From the NCBI RefSeq assembly GCF_002386445.1, contig NZ_DGIR01000021.1, positions 1-64,000 of the forward strand: a DNA stretch of 64,000 nt, read 5' to 3'. The DNA is from Pseudomonas sp. UBA4617 (lineage in GTDB: Bacteria > Pseudomonadota > Gammaproteobacteria > Pseudomonadales > Pseudomonadaceae). Position numbers and translations under genes: made by a program. The notes under the pieces are model-generated. The model was not told where the DNA came from, did no database searches, and was given only the letters and a program-made list of their open reading frames with translations. How positions within the stretch are numbered: the stretch's first letter is position 1; each line of letters starts with the position of its first letter. Shown here in pieces: positions 49,964 to 61,075 of the stretch.

Positions 49964-51106
49964 TCAGCGGATGGTCAGTGCCTCGAGCTTGCCGCTGTTG
50001 CCAAAGACGTAGATGGTGTCGCCGACCACAAGTGGACGGGCACGCAGGCCATCGCTGTCGATACGCTCACGGCCGACGAAGCGGCCATCGACCTGGCTCA
50101 GCAGGTGCAGGTAGCCCTCGAAGTCACCCACCGCCACGTAGCTGGAGAACACTTCCGGCGCGGTCAGCTGGCGACGCGCCATGGTGTCGTTGCTCCACAG
50201 CGCGCTGGAAGAGCGTTCATCGACGCTTTCGACAGTGCCGGAAGCTTCGCTGACGTAGACGTTGCCAAAGCCCTGGGCGACACCCACGTAACTGGAGGCA
50301 TCGCGCTGCCACAGCACGCGGCCGCTTTCCAGGTCCAGGCCCGCGACGCGGCCCTGGTAGGTGCTGACGTACAGGGTACCACCCGACAGCAGCAGGCCGC
50401 CGTCGATGTCGACCACACGGTCCAGCTCGGAACGACCCTGCGGAATCGCCACACGGCTTTCCCACACCGGTACACCGTTGTTGATGTCCACCGCCACCAC
50501 CTTGCCGGTGGACAGGCCGGCGACGGCCAGGCGGTTGGTGACGATCGGCGCACCGGTACCACGCAGGGTCAGCACAGCCGGGCTGTTCTCGTAGATCCAG
50601 CGGCGGTCACCGGTGGCGGCATCCAGGCCGATCAGGCGATCGTCCTGGGTCTGCACCACCACCACGTCACCGTTGCTGGCCGGCGGGGCCAGCACTTCGC
50701 TGGTCACGCGGGAGCGCCAGCGTTCCTCGCCAGTGCTGGAATCCAGGGCAATCACTTCACCCTTGAGGGTACCCAGCATGACCAGGCCATAGCCGACGCC
50801 GACAGCACCGGAAACCGGCAGCTCGAGGTCCTTCTTCCACACCACGTCTCCGGTGATGCGGTCGAGGGCGAAGACTTCACCGTTGACGTCGGAAGCATAG
50901 ATACGGTCGTTTTCGATCGCCGGCACCAGGGTATTGTAGGTTTCACCCTGGCCGTCGCCGATCGAACGGCTCCACTGCTTCTTCAGCACCACTTCCTCGG
51001 TGAACTTGGTCAGCTCGGCCGGGGGCAGTTCCTTCTTGCTGTTGCTGCTGCAACCTGCGGCCAGGACGGCCAGGGTCAGCACTGCTGCATGTTTCCAACC
51101 GATCAC
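49964..51106 (-). CDS. bamB: BamB, outer-membrane protein assembly lipoprotein
   Basis: BamB (380 residues) is a lipoprotein of the BAM complex that inserts beta-barrel proteins. The signal ends in the lipobox LAAGC (Cys19). The body is an eight-blade propeller of PQQ-like repeats (VFALDRITGDVVWKKDL, VIALDSSTGEERWRSRV, LIGLDAATGDRRWIYEN). Start GTG 51106 lies directly after the yfgM TAA, with AAGGGG inside yfgM as ribosome site. Confidence 0.95.
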   Translation of the reverse strand: MIGWKHAAVLTLAVLAAGCSSNSKKELPPAELTKFTEEVVLKKQWSRSIGDGQGETYNTLVPAIENDRIYASDVNGEVFALDRITGDVVWKKDLELPVSGAVGVGYGLVMLGTLKGEVIALDSSTGEERWRSRVTSEVLAPPASNGDVVVVQTQDDRLIGLDAATGDRRWIYENSPAVLTLRGTGAPIVTNRLAVAGLSTGKVVAVDINNGVPVWESRVAIPQGRSELDRVVDIDGGLLLSGGTLYVSTYQGRVAGLDLESGRVLWQRDASSYVGVAQGFGNVYVSEASGTVESVDERSSSALWSNDTMARRQLTAPEVFSSYVAVGDFEGYLHLLSQVDGRFVGRERIDSDGLRARPLVVGDTIYVFGNSGKLEALTIR

Positions 51107-51745
51107 TTACGCGTCCCCTTTGGCCAAGTCATCCAGCTTCAATTGCAGGCCACCGACCGCCGCCTCATCGGACAACGCAGCCTTGGCTTTCTCGTAAGCG
51201 CTATGCGCATCGTCGGCACGCCCCAGTTGCACCAGCAAGTCACCTTTCAACTCTTCACGGCTGGCCAGGAAGGCCTGCTCGGCGTCGCCGTCAAGCAGCT
51301 TGAGCGCGTCCTCGGCCTTGTTCTGGGCCGCCAGCACGCGTGCCAGGCGCTGCCGCGCAATTTCGCCCAGGGTGGCATCGGCCGGCTTGTCCAGCACGCT
51401 TTTCAGCTCGGCAGCGGCGTCGTCGAGCTTGCCGCTCTCGACCGCGACCTTGGCCACGAACAGGCTGCCATACTGGGCGTAGGCGGTACCACCGAACTCG
51501 CTCTTGAGCTTGCCGGCCAGTTCCGCGACCTTGGTCGCGTCAGGCTGGCCAGTGGGCGTCAGGCTGGTTTCCAGCAAGGCCTGGTACAGCTGCGAGGCAC
51601 CTTGCGACTGATTGTTCTGGTACTTGTGCCAGGTATTCCAGCCCAATACCACCACGCCAGCCAGCAGGGCACCGGTCAGCAGCGGCTTGCCGTTGCGGTT
51701 CCACCAGTCCTTGACCCCTGCCAGTTCATCATCGGTACTCGACAC
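51107..51745 (-). CDS. yfgM: YfgM-family tetratricopeptide membrane protein
   Basis: This 212-residue inner-membrane protein has an N-terminal anchor (PLLTGALLAGVVVLGWNTW) and a periplasmic TPR-like domain. In E. coli, YfgM binds SecYEG and the chaperone PpiD. Start GTG 51745 follows AAAGGAG. Stop TAA abuts the bamB start. It lies between hisS and bamB as usual. Confidence 0.92.
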   Translation of the reverse strand: MSSTDDELAGVKDWWNRNGKPLLTGALLAGVVVLGWNTWHKYQNNQSQGASQLYQALLETSLTPTGQPDATKVAELAGKLKSEFGGTAYAQYGSLFVAKVAVESGKLDDAAAELKSVLDKPADATLGEIARQRLARVLAAQNKAEDALKLLDGDAEQAFLASREELKGDLLVQLGRADDAHSAYEKAKAALSDEAAVGGLQLKLDDLAKGDA

Positions 51746-51784
51746 CCCAATACTCCTTTTCGCCTATTCGCTTGTTGAACCGCG

Positions 51785-53074
51785 TTACGCCTGCGCGATC
51801 GCGGTTTCCAGGTGCTCAGCCAGAGCATCCCAGGCAATGTTCTGTTGTTCGCCCTGACCACGCAGGGGCTTGAAGCCGATCTCTTGCTTGGCCAGTTCGT
51901 CATCACCGAGGATCAGCGCGAACAGCGCGCCGCTCTTGTCGGCTTTCTTGAACTGGCTCTTGAAGCTGCCACCACCGGCGTTGACCGCCAGGCGCAGGCC
52001 CGGCATGCGGTCACGCAGGCCCTCGGACAAGCGCAGGCCAGCCAGTTCGGCCTGTTCGCCGAAGGCGCACAGGTAGACGTCGATCTGTCGGCTGATGGAC
52101 TCGGGCACCTTGCCCAGGGTTTCCAGCAGCAGGATCAGGCGCTCGATACCCATGGCGAAACCGACGCCCGGAGTCGGCTTGCCGCCCATCTGCTCGACCA
52201 GGCCGTCGTAGCGGCCACCGGCGCAGACCGTGCCCTGGGCGCCGAGCTTGTCGGTAACCCACTCGAACACGGTCTTGCTGTAGTAGTCCAGCCCGCGCAC
52301 CAGCTTGGTATTGATCACGAACGGGATACCGGCAGCGTCCAGGCGGGCCTTGAGGCCCTCGAAGTGCACGCGCGATTCTTCGTCGAGGTAGTCTTCCAGC
52401 TTCGGCGCACCGACCAGCACCGCCTGGGTGTTCTGGTCCTTGCTGTCGAGGATGCGCAGTGGGTTGCTCTTCAGCCGGCGCTGGCTGTCTTCATCCAGCT
52501 GCTCCAAGCGTGCCGAGAGGAACTCGACCAGCGCATCCCGGTAGCGCGCACGGGCTTCGCTGGTGCCCAGGCTGTTGAGTTCCAGCTTGACCGCGTCCTG
52601 GATGCCCAGCAGGCCCCACAGACGCCAGGTCAGCATGATCAGCTCGGCATCGATGTCCGGGCCGTCCAGGTTGAACACTTCCACGCCAATCTGGTGGAAC
52701 TGGCGGTAGCGGCCTTTCTGCGGGCGCTCGTGGCGGAACATCTGGCCGATGTACCACAGCTTCTGGACCTGGCCGTTGCCAGTGATGCCATGCTCGAGCA
52801 CGGCACGCACGCAGGCGGCCGTGCCTTCCGGACGCAGGGTCAGCGAGTCGCCGTTGCGGTCCTCGAAGGTGTACATCTCTTTTTCGACGATGTCGGTCAC
52901 TTCGCCGATCGAGCGCTTGAACAGCTCGGTGAACTCGACGATCGGCGTGCGGATCTGGCTATACCCGTAGGTATCCAGCAGGCCGGCCACGGTGCCTTCG
53001 AAGTAGCGCCACAGCGGCGACTGTTCAGGCAGGATGTCGTTCATGCCACGGATGGCTTGCAGCGATTTGCTCAC
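51785..53074 (-). CDS. hisS: Histidyl-tRNA synthetase
   Basis: This 429-residue class II synthetase shows AIRGMNDILPEQSPLWRYFE, motif 2 TLRPEGTAACVRAVLEHGI, the histidine signature VRGLDYYSKTVFEWV and GRYDGLVEQMGG, and an anticodon-binding C terminus. Start GTG 53074 follows AAGGA. It lies 24 bp downstream of ispG. Confidence 0.97.
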   Translation of the reverse strand: MSKSLQAIRGMNDILPEQSPLWRYFEGTVAGLLDTYGYSQIRTPIVEFTELFKRSIGEVTDIVEKEMYTFEDRNGDSLTLRPEGTAACVRAVLEHGITGNGQVQKLWYIGQMFRHERPQKGRYRQFHQIGVEVFNLDGPDIDAELIMLTWRLWGLLGIQDAVKLELNSLGTSEARARYRDALVEFLSARLEQLDEDSQRRLKSNPLRILDSKDQNTQAVLVGAPKLEDYLDEESRVHFEGLKARLDAAGIPFVINTKLVRGLDYYSKTVFEWVTDKLGAQGTVCAGGRYDGLVEQMGGKPTPGVGFAMGIERLILLLETLGKVPESISRQIDVYLCAFGEQAELAGLRLSEGLRDRMPGLRLAVNAGGGSFKSQFKKADKSGALFALILGDDELAKQEIGFKPLRGQGEQQNIAWDALAEHLETAIAQA

Positions 53075-53098
53075 GAAAAGTCCTTACGAATTCGGGTG

Positions 53099-54208
53099 TC
53101 AGCCACGGACGATCAGCGCCGCGTCGGCTTCGGCCTTCTCGGCCGCTTTCTGGCGGATGAGCTTCTCCAGCTCGTCGACCAGGTTGTCGTTGGTCAGCTT
53201 CTGCGCCGGCTTGCCGTCGATATAGACCAGGTTCGGCGTACCGCCGGTCAGCCCGACATGGGACTCCTTGGCCTCGCCCGGGCCATTGACCACGCAACCG
53301 ATGACCGCTACGTCCAGCGGTACCAGCAGGTCTTCCAGGCGCCCTTCCAGCTCGTTCATGGTCTTGACCACATCGAAGTTCTGCCGCGAGCAGCTCGGGC
53401 AGGCGATGAAGTTGATGCCACGCGAACGCAGGTGCAGCGACTTGAGGATGTCGTAGCCAACCTTCACTTCTTCGACCGGGTCGGCCGCCAACGAGATACG
53501 GATGGTATCGCCAATGCCTTCGGCCAGCAGCATACCGAGGCCGACAGCGGATTTCACCGTCCCCGAGCGCAGGCCGCCGGCCTCGGTGATGCCCAGGTGC
53601 AGCGGCTGCACGATCTGCCTGGCCAGCAGACGGTAGGCTTCGACGGCCATGAACACGTCGGAAGCCTTGACGCTGACCTTGAAGTCCTGGAAATCCAGGC
53701 GGTCGAGGTGCTCGACATGGCGCAGCGCCGACTCGACCAGCGCCGCCGGGGTCGGTTCGCCATACTTCTTCTGCAGGTCCTTCTCCAGGGAGCCGGCGTT
53801 GACGCCGATACGGATCGGGATGCCACGGTCGCGGGCGGCATCGACCACTGCGCGCACGCGGTCTTCACGGCCGATGTTGCCTGGGTTGATACGCAGGCAG
53901 TCGACGCCCAGTTCGGCTACACGCAGGGCGATCTTGTAGTCGAAGTGAATATCGGCAACCAGCGGCACGCTGACTTGCTGCTTGATGCGGCCGAACGCCT
54001 CGGCGGCGTCCATGTCCGGCACCGAGACCCGCACGATGTCCACGCCGGCATCGACCAGGCGCTGGATCTGCGCCACGGTGGCGGCCACATCGTTGGTGTC
54101 GGTATTGGTCATGCTCTGCACCGCGATAGGCGCATCACCACCCACCGGCACATTGCCGACCCAGATTTTGCGGGATTCGCGACGTTTGATCGGAGATTCG
54201 CCGTGCAT
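53099..54208 (-). CDS. ispG: IspG (GcpE), HMBPP synthase of the MEP isoprenoid pathway
   Basis: This 369-residue 4Fe-4S enzyme makes (E)-4-hydroxy-3-methylbut-2-enyl diphosphate. Cluster cysteines are seen in ACPSCSRQNFDVVKT and VIGCVVNGPGEAKES. The N terminus IKRRESRKIWVGNVPVGGDA and TIM-barrel region are typical. Start ATG 54208; the rodZ stop is 3 bp away. It depends on Fe-S assembly by the isc genes upstream. Confidence 0.96.
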   Translation of the reverse strand: MHGESPIKRRESRKIWVGNVPVGGDAPIAVQSMTNTDTNDVAATVAQIQRLVDAGVDIVRVSVPDMDAAEAFGRIKQQVSVPLVADIHFDYKIALRVAELGVDCLRINPGNIGREDRVRAVVDAARDRGIPIRIGVNAGSLEKDLQKKYGEPTPAALVESALRHVEHLDRLDFQDFKVSVKASDVFMAVEAYRLLARQIVQPLHLGITEAGGLRSGTVKSAVGLGMLLAEGIGDTIRISLAADPVEEVKVGYDILKSLHLRSRGINFIACPSCSRQNFDVVKTMNELEGRLEDLLVPLDVAVIGCVVNGPGEAKESHVGLTGGTPNLVYIDGKPAQKLTNDNLVDELEKLIRQKAAEKAEADAALIVRG

Positions 54209-54211
54209 GAC

Positions 54212-55270
54212 TTACTGTCCCAACTTCAGGCGAGCGGTTTCGCCACTGGTGAACGGGGCAACATCGACGGCCTGGCCGTTGTAGCTGACCTGGGCGCCAC
54301 GGGCAAAGCCCAGGCGTACCGCGAACGGCGGCTTGCCGGTCAGCTCGAGGTTGTCCCCCTTGCGCTTGATGGCGCTGAACAGCACCTTGCCATTACCGTC
54401 GCTGACCTGGGTCCAGCAATCGGCGCTGAACTGGATGGCCACCTTGGCGCTGCCGGCCGGCACTTCGGCGGGCACGGCTGGCGAGGCTGGCTCGGCGGCG
54501 GCTACGGCCGGCGCAGGAGCGACCGGTGCAGCCGCCGGGGGCACAGCGACCGGTGCTACCGGCGCAGGCGTGACTACCGGTGCGCTGGCTGCTGCCTGCA
54601 CTGGAGCCTGCTGCGCGGGCGCCGCGGTGGGTGCTGTGGCAGCGGCTGATGCCGAGTTTGCCGGAGCCTGTTCGGCGACGGCATCGGGCTGCCCGGCGGC
54701 GCCTTGCTCCAGCGGCAGCGGCGCGGTTTCGGGCTGCTGGCCGGCCGAAACGGCCTGGTCTTCTGGCTCATCGAGCGGGTGAATCTGGGTGGTACCGTCG
54801 GCGCTTTCGACTTCGACGTGTTCCAGTGCGATCTTGGCCAGGTCCTTGCCACGCAGGCTGCCCTGGTCCTGCCACCAGACGAAACCACCACCGACCACCG
54901 CCACCAGCAGCAGCAGACTGACGCCACGCAGGATGTTGTGCGACAGACGCACGGGCTCTTCGATACGGCCCAGCGAGTGCACGTCGCTGCCTTTGGCGTG
55001 GGTGCCGGTGTAGCGGTCGAAGGCATCCACCAGGGCGGCCTGGTCCAGGTCCATCAGCTTGGCATAGGCGCGGATGTAGCCACGGGCGAAAGTATGCCCG
55101 GGCAGCTTGTCGAAGGCGCCGGTTTCCACGTGGTTCAACGAGCTGACAGTGAGGTTGAGCTTGCGGGCCACCTCGGCTTGTGACCAGTCCCGGTTCTCAC
55201 GGGCCTGACGCAAAAGCTCACCGGGGTTCTGGCCAGGCGCTACGGCTACTTCGGGATGCGCGGCTTTCAT
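54212..55270 (-). CDS. rodZ: RodZ, MreB-linked membrane cytoskeletal protein
   Basis: RodZ (352 residues) joins MreB to the membrane. N-terminal Cro-type HTH (LRQARENRDWSQAEVARKL, HVETGAFDKLPGHTFARGYI), one membrane helix (ILRGVSLLLLVAVVGGGFVW), a long Ala/Pro-rich linker and a C-terminal beta domain (VAIQFSADCWTQVSDGNG). The Ala/Pro linker (about residues 190-275) is low complexity, as usual. Start ATG 55270 overlaps the pilF stop by four bases. Its partner mreB is at the other end of this window. Confidence 0.94.
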   Translation of the reverse strand: MKAAHPEVAVAPGQNPGELLRQARENRDWSQAEVARKLNLTVSSLNHVETGAFDKLPGHTFARGYIRAYAKLMDLDQAALVDAFDRYTGTHAKGSDVHSLGRIEEPVRLSHNILRGVSLLLLVAVVGGGFVWWQDQGSLRGKDLAKIALEHVEVESADGTTQIHPLDEPEDQAVSAGQQPETAPLPLEQGAAGQPDAVAEQAPANSASAAATAPTAAPAQQAPVQAAASAPVVTPAPVAPVAVPPAAAPVAPAPAVAAAEPASPAVPAEVPAGSAKVAIQFSADCWTQVSDGNGKVLFSAIKRKGDNLELTGKPPFAVRLGFARGAQVSYNGQAVDVAPFTSGETARLKLGQ

Positions 55271-56028
55271 CGTTGCTCCGACAGGTATTGCTGATATTCC
55301 GGCGTACCGGGATAAAGTCGTTGTAATTGCTGGCCCAGCTCGGCCAGTTTGCCCTGCTCGTCGAACACCCTGGCAAGGCGGCTGCCCAGCAGCAGGCTAC
55401 GGGCATCGTGTTCGCTCAGTTGGCTGAAACGATCGTAGTAGTCCCGGGCCGGCACATAATGCCTGTTTTCGTAGGACAACTCAGCCATTTCCAGCAACGC
55501 TTTCGGTTGCCGCTGGTTGAGTTGCAAAGCTTTCAGCAAATAGGCGTGCGCCTGGTCGCGGCGTTCGAGCTTGAGGGCAGTCAGGCCCAGGTTCTCGTAA
55601 ACCCGTGAACGCTCAGGATACAGGGTATCGGCGCTGGCCAGGCGAAACATCTGCTCAGCCTCGGCGAATCGTCCCTGAGCATAAAGGAAACTGCCGTAAT
55701 TGTTGCGAATTCGCGTGTCGCCGCTGCGCAGCTGCAGTGCCCTGCGGTAATGGCCTTCGGCCGTTTCCGGCTCGCCCTCGGCCTGCAGTACCAGGGCCAG
55801 GGCGGCGTGCGCATCGGCATCATCCTCGTCCAGGGCCAAGGCCTTGCCCAGCGGCGCCTTGGCCTGCTCGGTCAAACCTTGTTGCAAATAACCCAGGCCT
55901 AGCTGCACATAAGCCCGCCCCGCCTCCGCCCTGCCCTGGCGGCTGGCCAGCGGATCGCCCGCGCCGCCTGACACGCAGCCGGCCAGCAGCGAAAGCGCAA
56001 GGATCGACAGCGCGGCGCGCAGGCTCAT
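55267..56028 (-). CDS. pilF: PilF, type IV pilus biogenesis TPR lipoprotein
   Basis: PilF (PilW) pilotins place the PilQ secretin in the outer membrane. The protein has 253 residues, a lipobox LLAGC (Cys18) and about six TPR units (RAYVQLGLGYLQQGLTEQAK, AHAALALVLQAEGEPETAEG, NNYGSFLYAQGRFAEAEQMF). Start ATG 56028; the frame is open upstream into rlmN but without family sequence. It overlaps rodZ by four bases. Confidence 0.92.
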   Translation of the reverse strand: MSLRAALSILALSLLAGCVSGGAGDPLASRQGRAEAGRAYVQLGLGYLQQGLTEQAKAPLGKALALDEDDADAHAALALVLQAEGEPETAEGHYRRALQLRSGDTRIRNNYGSFLYAQGRFAEAEQMFRLASADTLYPERSRVYENLGLTALKLERRDQAHAYLLKALQLNQRQPKALLEMAELSYENRHYVPARDYYDRFSQLSEHDARSLLLGSRLARVFDEQGKLAELGQQLQRLYPGTPEYQQYLSEQR

Positions 56029-56041
56029 GGGCAAGGTCCGG

Positions 56042-57187
56042 TCAGTGCTGCGCAGCACTGTCTGGCAGGTCGGCATCCGCAGACAGCTGGCGCACAGCGA
56101 TGTAGCGTTCGCTGCGGCGGGTGCGGTCGTTGACCTGGCCAACCAGCTGGCCGCAGGCAGCATCGATGTCGTCACCACGGGTAGTACGGGTAGTGACATT
56201 GAAGCCGCCATGGTGCAACAGATCCTGGAATCGGCGAATGGCGTTGTTGCTTGGCCGCTCGTAGCCCGAATGCGGGAACGGGTTGAACGGGATCAGGTTG
56301 ATCTTGCACGGCACGTCGCGCAGCAGTTCGATCATTTGCGCTGCATGCTCGGGCTGGTCGTTGACGTCCTTGAGCAAAGTGTACTCGATGGTCAGCACGC
56401 GCTTGCCGCCCAGGGTGGACATATAGCCCATGCACGATTCCAGCAGCATCTTCAGCGGGTACTTCTTGTTGATCGGTACCAGCTTGTTGCGCAGTTCGTC
56501 GTTCGGCGCGTGCAGCGACAGGGCCAGCGACACATCGATGTGCTTGGCCAGCTCGTCGATCATCGGCACGACGCCCGAAGTCGAGAGGGTGACGCGACGC
56601 TTGGAAATGCCATAGCCCAGATCTTCCATCATGATCTTCATGGCGGCGATGACATTGTCGAAATTCAGCAGGGGTTCGCCCATGCCCATCATGACCACGT
56701 TGGTAATGGCGCGGTCGATCTTGGCCGGAACGGTCCCGAAGGATTTGTTGGCAAGCCATACCTGGCCGATCACTTCGGCGGCGGTGAGGTTGCTGTTGAA
56801 GCCTTGCTTGCCGGTGGAGCAGAAGCTGCAGTCCAGGGCGCAGCCGGCTTGCGACGAGACACACAGGGTGCCGCGGTCGTCGGTGGGGATGTAGACGGTT
56901 TCGACGCAGCTGCCGGAAGCAACGCGCACCACCCACTTGCGGGTACCGTCGGCGGAAATGTCTTCACTGACCACTTCCGGGCCCCGAATCTCGGCAACGG
57001 CCTCGAGCTTTTCGCGCAAGGCCTTGCCGACATTGGTCATGGCGGCGAAATCGTCGACGCCATAGTGGTGAATCCATTTCATGACCTGACCGGCACGAAA
57101 ACGCTTCTCTCCGATCGACTCGAAGAATTTTTCCATTTCCTGCAGGGTCAGGCCCAACAGGTTGATCTTGCCAGTCATGTCACTCAT
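56042..57187 (-). CDS. rlmN: RlmN, 23S rRNA/tRNA adenine C2-methyltransferase
   Basis: This 381-residue radical-SAM enzyme has cluster cysteines Cys116, Cys120, Cys123 (CALDCSFC), a GMGEPLLNFDNV motif and catalytic Cys near AACGQLVG. It methylates A2503 of 23S rRNA and A37 of tRNAs, and needs a 4Fe-4S cluster. Start ATG 57187; a TTG at 57199 is less likely. It lies between ndk and pilF in this cluster. Confidence 0.96.
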   Translation of the reverse strand: MSDMTGKINLLGLTLQEMEKFFESIGEKRFRAGQVMKWIHHYGVDDFAAMTNVGKALREKLEAVAEIRGPEVVSEDISADGTRKWVVRVASGSCVETVYIPTDDRGTLCVSSQAGCALDCSFCSTGKQGFNSNLTAAEVIGQVWLANKSFGTVPAKIDRAITNVVMMGMGEPLLNFDNVIAAMKIMMEDLGYGISKRRVTLSTSGVVPMIDELAKHIDVSLALSLHAPNDELRNKLVPINKKYPLKMLLESCMGYMSTLGGKRVLTIEYTLLKDVNDQPEHAAQMIELLRDVPCKINLIPFNPFPHSGYERPSNNAIRRFQDLLHHGGFNVTTRTTRGDDIDAACGQLVGQVNDRTRRSERYIAVRQLSADADLPDSAAQH

Positions 57188-57211
57188 GGAATCACCCAAG
57201 ACCTGCTTCGC

Positions 57212-57643
57212 TTAGCGAATGCGGTCGCACAGCTCGGTAGCGGAGAAGAAGTAAGCGATTTCGCGGGCAGCCGAAGCTTCCGAGTCAGAACCGTGAACGG
57301 CGTTCTCGTCGATGGAAACGGCGAAGTCAGCACGGATGGTGCCGGCAGCAGCTTCTTTCGGGTTGGTGGCGCCCATCAGCTCGCGGTTGGCCAGAACGGC
57401 GTTTTCACCTTCCAGAACCTGGACGATGACCGGGCCGGAAGTCATGAAGGCAACCAGGTCAGCGAAGAAGCCGCGCTCTTTGTGCTCGGCGTAGAAGCCT
57501 TCGGCTTCGGCCTTGGACAGCTGCTTCATTTTCGAAGCGACGACGCGCAGGCCGGCTTTCTCGAAACGAGTGGTGATCTCGCCGATGACGTTCTTGGCGA
57601 CAGCGTCAGGCTTGATGATGGAGAAAGTACGTTGAACAGCCAT
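57212..57643 (-). CDS. ndk: Nucleoside diphosphate kinase
   Basis: This 143-residue enzyme balances NTP pools. The phospho-histidine is His117 (NAVHGSDS). Family motifs TFSIIKPDAVAKNVIGEI and GATNPKEAAAGTIRADFA are present. Start ATG 57643 follows TGGAG. It begins after the terminator that closes the isc operon and probably has its own promoter. Confidence 0.98.
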   Translation of the reverse strand: MAVQRTFSIIKPDAVAKNVIGEITTRFEKAGLRVVASKMKQLSKAEAEGFYAEHKERGFFADLVAFMTSGPVIVQVLEGENAVLANRELMGATNPKEAAAGTIRADFAVSIDENAVHGSDSEASAAREIAYFFSATELCDRIR

Positions 57644-57671
57644 GGAAAACTCCAGAAAAATGAGTGTTGCG

Positions 57672-57702
57672 AAAAATTAAACCCGCGAATTATACGCGGG
57701 TT
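57672..57702 (-). terminator. Terminator of the isc operon with an embedded -10 element
   Basis: AACCCGCG and CGCGGGTT (8-bp stem, 7-nt loop) lie after iscX and before ndk. On the minus strand the stem is followed by TTTAATTTTT. The loop region reads TATAAT on the same strand, so it may also supply the ndk promoter. No clear -35 was identified. Confidence 0.8.
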
Positions 57703-57732
57703 CCAGGGGATTGCCTAACCTGCAGGACGCGT

Positions 57733-57933
57733 TCAGTCGGCTTCTTCGATCCAGGCCGCCTGGATGGCCTCGAGCACTTTCTCACCGCCGCGTGACGGAT
57801 CGTCGCTGAATTCTGGCAAGGCCAGCACCCAGCGGTGCAAATCGACGAAATTCACATAACGAGGATCGACGTCCGGCTTGCTTTCTGCAAGCTGGATGGC
57901 GATCTCAAGTACATCAATCCATTTCAGGCTCAT
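57733..57933 (-). CDS. iscX: IscX, Fe-S assembly adaptor
   Basis: IscX (66 residues) binds IscS and may donate or regulate iron. The sequence reads LKWIDVLEIAIQLAESKPDV, PRYVNFVDLHRWVLALPEF and ends in the acidic IQAAWIEEAD. Start ATG 57933, 10 bp after the fdx stop. It is the last gene of the isc operon before the terminator. Confidence 0.95.
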   Translation of the reverse strand: MSLKWIDVLEIAIQLAESKPDVDPRYVNFVDLHRWVLALPEFSDDPSRGGEKVLEAIQAAWIEEAD

Positions 57934-57943
57934 GGAACAAACC

Positions 57944-58285
57944 TCAGTGCGGCGCTTCGGCGGCGTGGTTGAGCGAATATTTGGGGATCTCGATGACCAG
58001 GTCCTGGTCAGCGACGACCACCTGGCAGCCGAGGCGCGATTGCGCCTCCAGGCCCCAGGCCTTGTCCAGCATGTCCTCTTCCAGCTCGTCGGCCTCTTCC
58101 AGCGAGTCGAAGCCCTTGCGCACGATGCAGTGGCATGTGGTGCAGGCCTTGACGCCGCCGCAGGCGCTTTCCATCTCGATGTGATGGTCGTGGGCCAGCT
58201 CCAGGATGTTGGTCCCGGGCTCGACCTCCACAGTCAGCCCTTCTGGGCAGAACTTCTCGTGCGGCAGGAATGTCACCAGCGGCAT
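57944..58285 (-). CDS. fdx: Isc-type 2Fe-2S ferredoxin
   Basis: This 113-residue ferredoxin has the cluster cysteines Cys42, Cys48, Cys51 and Cys87 (ACGGVKACTTCHC, RLGCQVVV). It supplies electrons to IscS/IscU assembly. Start ATG 58285, three bases after the hscA stop. Confidence 0.97.
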   Translation of the reverse strand: MPLVTFLPHEKFCPEGLTVEVEPGTNILELAHDHHIEMESACGGVKACTTCHCIVRKGFDSLEEADELEEDMLDKAWGLEAQSRLGCQVVVADQDLVIEIPKYSLNHAAEAPH

Positions 58286-58288
58286 CGG

Positions 58289-60151
<1,863 letters not shown>

Positions 60152-60193
60152 GCTTATCTGAATACCTTAGGTGCCATCACGGGCAGCACCGGG

Positions 60194-60715
60194 TTAGTCG
60201 TCGAGGCGCTCTTCCAGTTGGCGCACTTCTTGGGCGAGCTTGTCGAGGAACTGCATGCGGCGCATCAGGCGCTCGGCCTTGTCGCGCTCGCCCGGGGCGT
60301 CCCAACAGGCGGCAAAGTCCTCGTTCAGCGTGTCCTGGGCGACCTTCAGGCGCTTCTTGAACACAGCTACACCGTCAAGGTCGGCTTCGTCCTGCAGCTC
60401 TTCGAGCTCCTCGCGCCACTGCATCTGCTGCAACAGGAAGTCCGGGTCGTGGACCGTGACTTCCTGTGGCACTTCGTGACCGCTGATGGCCAGCAGGTAG
60501 CGGGCGCGACGCGGCGCACTGCGCAGGGTCTGGTAGGCGTCGTTAAGGGCTGCGGACTTTTCCAGCGCTACGCGTTGCTCACGCTCGGAGGCATCGGCAA
60601 AGCGGTCGGGATGGACCTCACGGGCCAGCTCGCGATAGCGAGTGGCCAGCTTTTCGAGATCCAGACGGAAGCCTGGCTGGAGGTCAAACAATGCGAAATG
60701 ACAAGGAGTACCCAC
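60194..60715 (-). CDS. hscB: HscB, J-domain co-chaperone
   Basis: HscB (173 residues) brings IscU to HscA. The J-domain motif is REVHPDRFADASEREQRVAL, and the C-terminal helices bind IscU. Start GTG 60715 (MGTPCHFALFDLQPGFRLDL) follows GAGG; the frame is open further upstream but only into the iscA region. Confidence 0.95.
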   Translation of the reverse strand: MGTPCHFALFDLQPGFRLDLEKLATRYRELAREVHPDRFADASEREQRVALEKSAALNDAYQTLRSAPRRARYLLAISGHEVPQEVTVHDPDFLLQQMQWREELEELQDEADLDGVAVFKKRLKVAQDTLNEDFAACWDAPGERDKAERLMRRMQFLDKLAQEVRQLEERLDD

Positions 60716-60723
60716 AGCCAGCC

Positions 60724-61047
60724 TCAAACGTTGAAGCTTTCGCCGCAGCCACACTCACCGCGCACGTTGGGGTTGTTGAACTTGAAGCCTTCGTTCAACC
60801 CTTCCTTGACGAAGTCCAGCTCGGTGCCGTCGAGGTAGACCAGGCTCTTGGGATCGATGATCACCTTGACGCCATGGTTCTCGAACACCTGGTCTTCCTC
60901 CGCCAGTTCGTCGACGAACTCCAGCACGTAGGCCAGGCCCGAGCAACCGGTGGTGCGCACGCCCAGGCGAATGCCTTCACCCTTGCCGCGCCCTTCCAGG
61001 GAACGCCGCACGTGGTTGGCGGCGGCTTCTGTCATGCTGATAGCCAT
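60724..61047 (-). CDS. iscA: IscA, A-type Fe-S carrier
   Basis: IscA (107 residues) carries iron or clusters to target proteins. Cys35 (TGCSG), Cys99 and Cys101 (ECGCGESF) are all present. Start ATG 61047 (MAISMTEAAANHVRRSL); iscU lies 28 bp upstream and hscB 8 bp downstream. Confidence 0.97.
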   Translation of the reverse strand: MAISMTEAAANHVRRSLEGRGKGEGIRLGVRTTGCSGLAYVLEFVDELAEEDQVFENHGVKVIIDPKSLVYLDGTELDFVKEGLNEGFKFNNPNVRGECGCGESFNV

Positions 61048-61075
61048 CTGGACTCCTTACCTCGCAACAGGCGAC

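Noticed and set aside
54430..54780. Ala/Pro-rich repeats in rodZ as a separate repeat element
   Set aside because: They form the expected low-complexity linker of RodZ and are not DNA repeats of their own.
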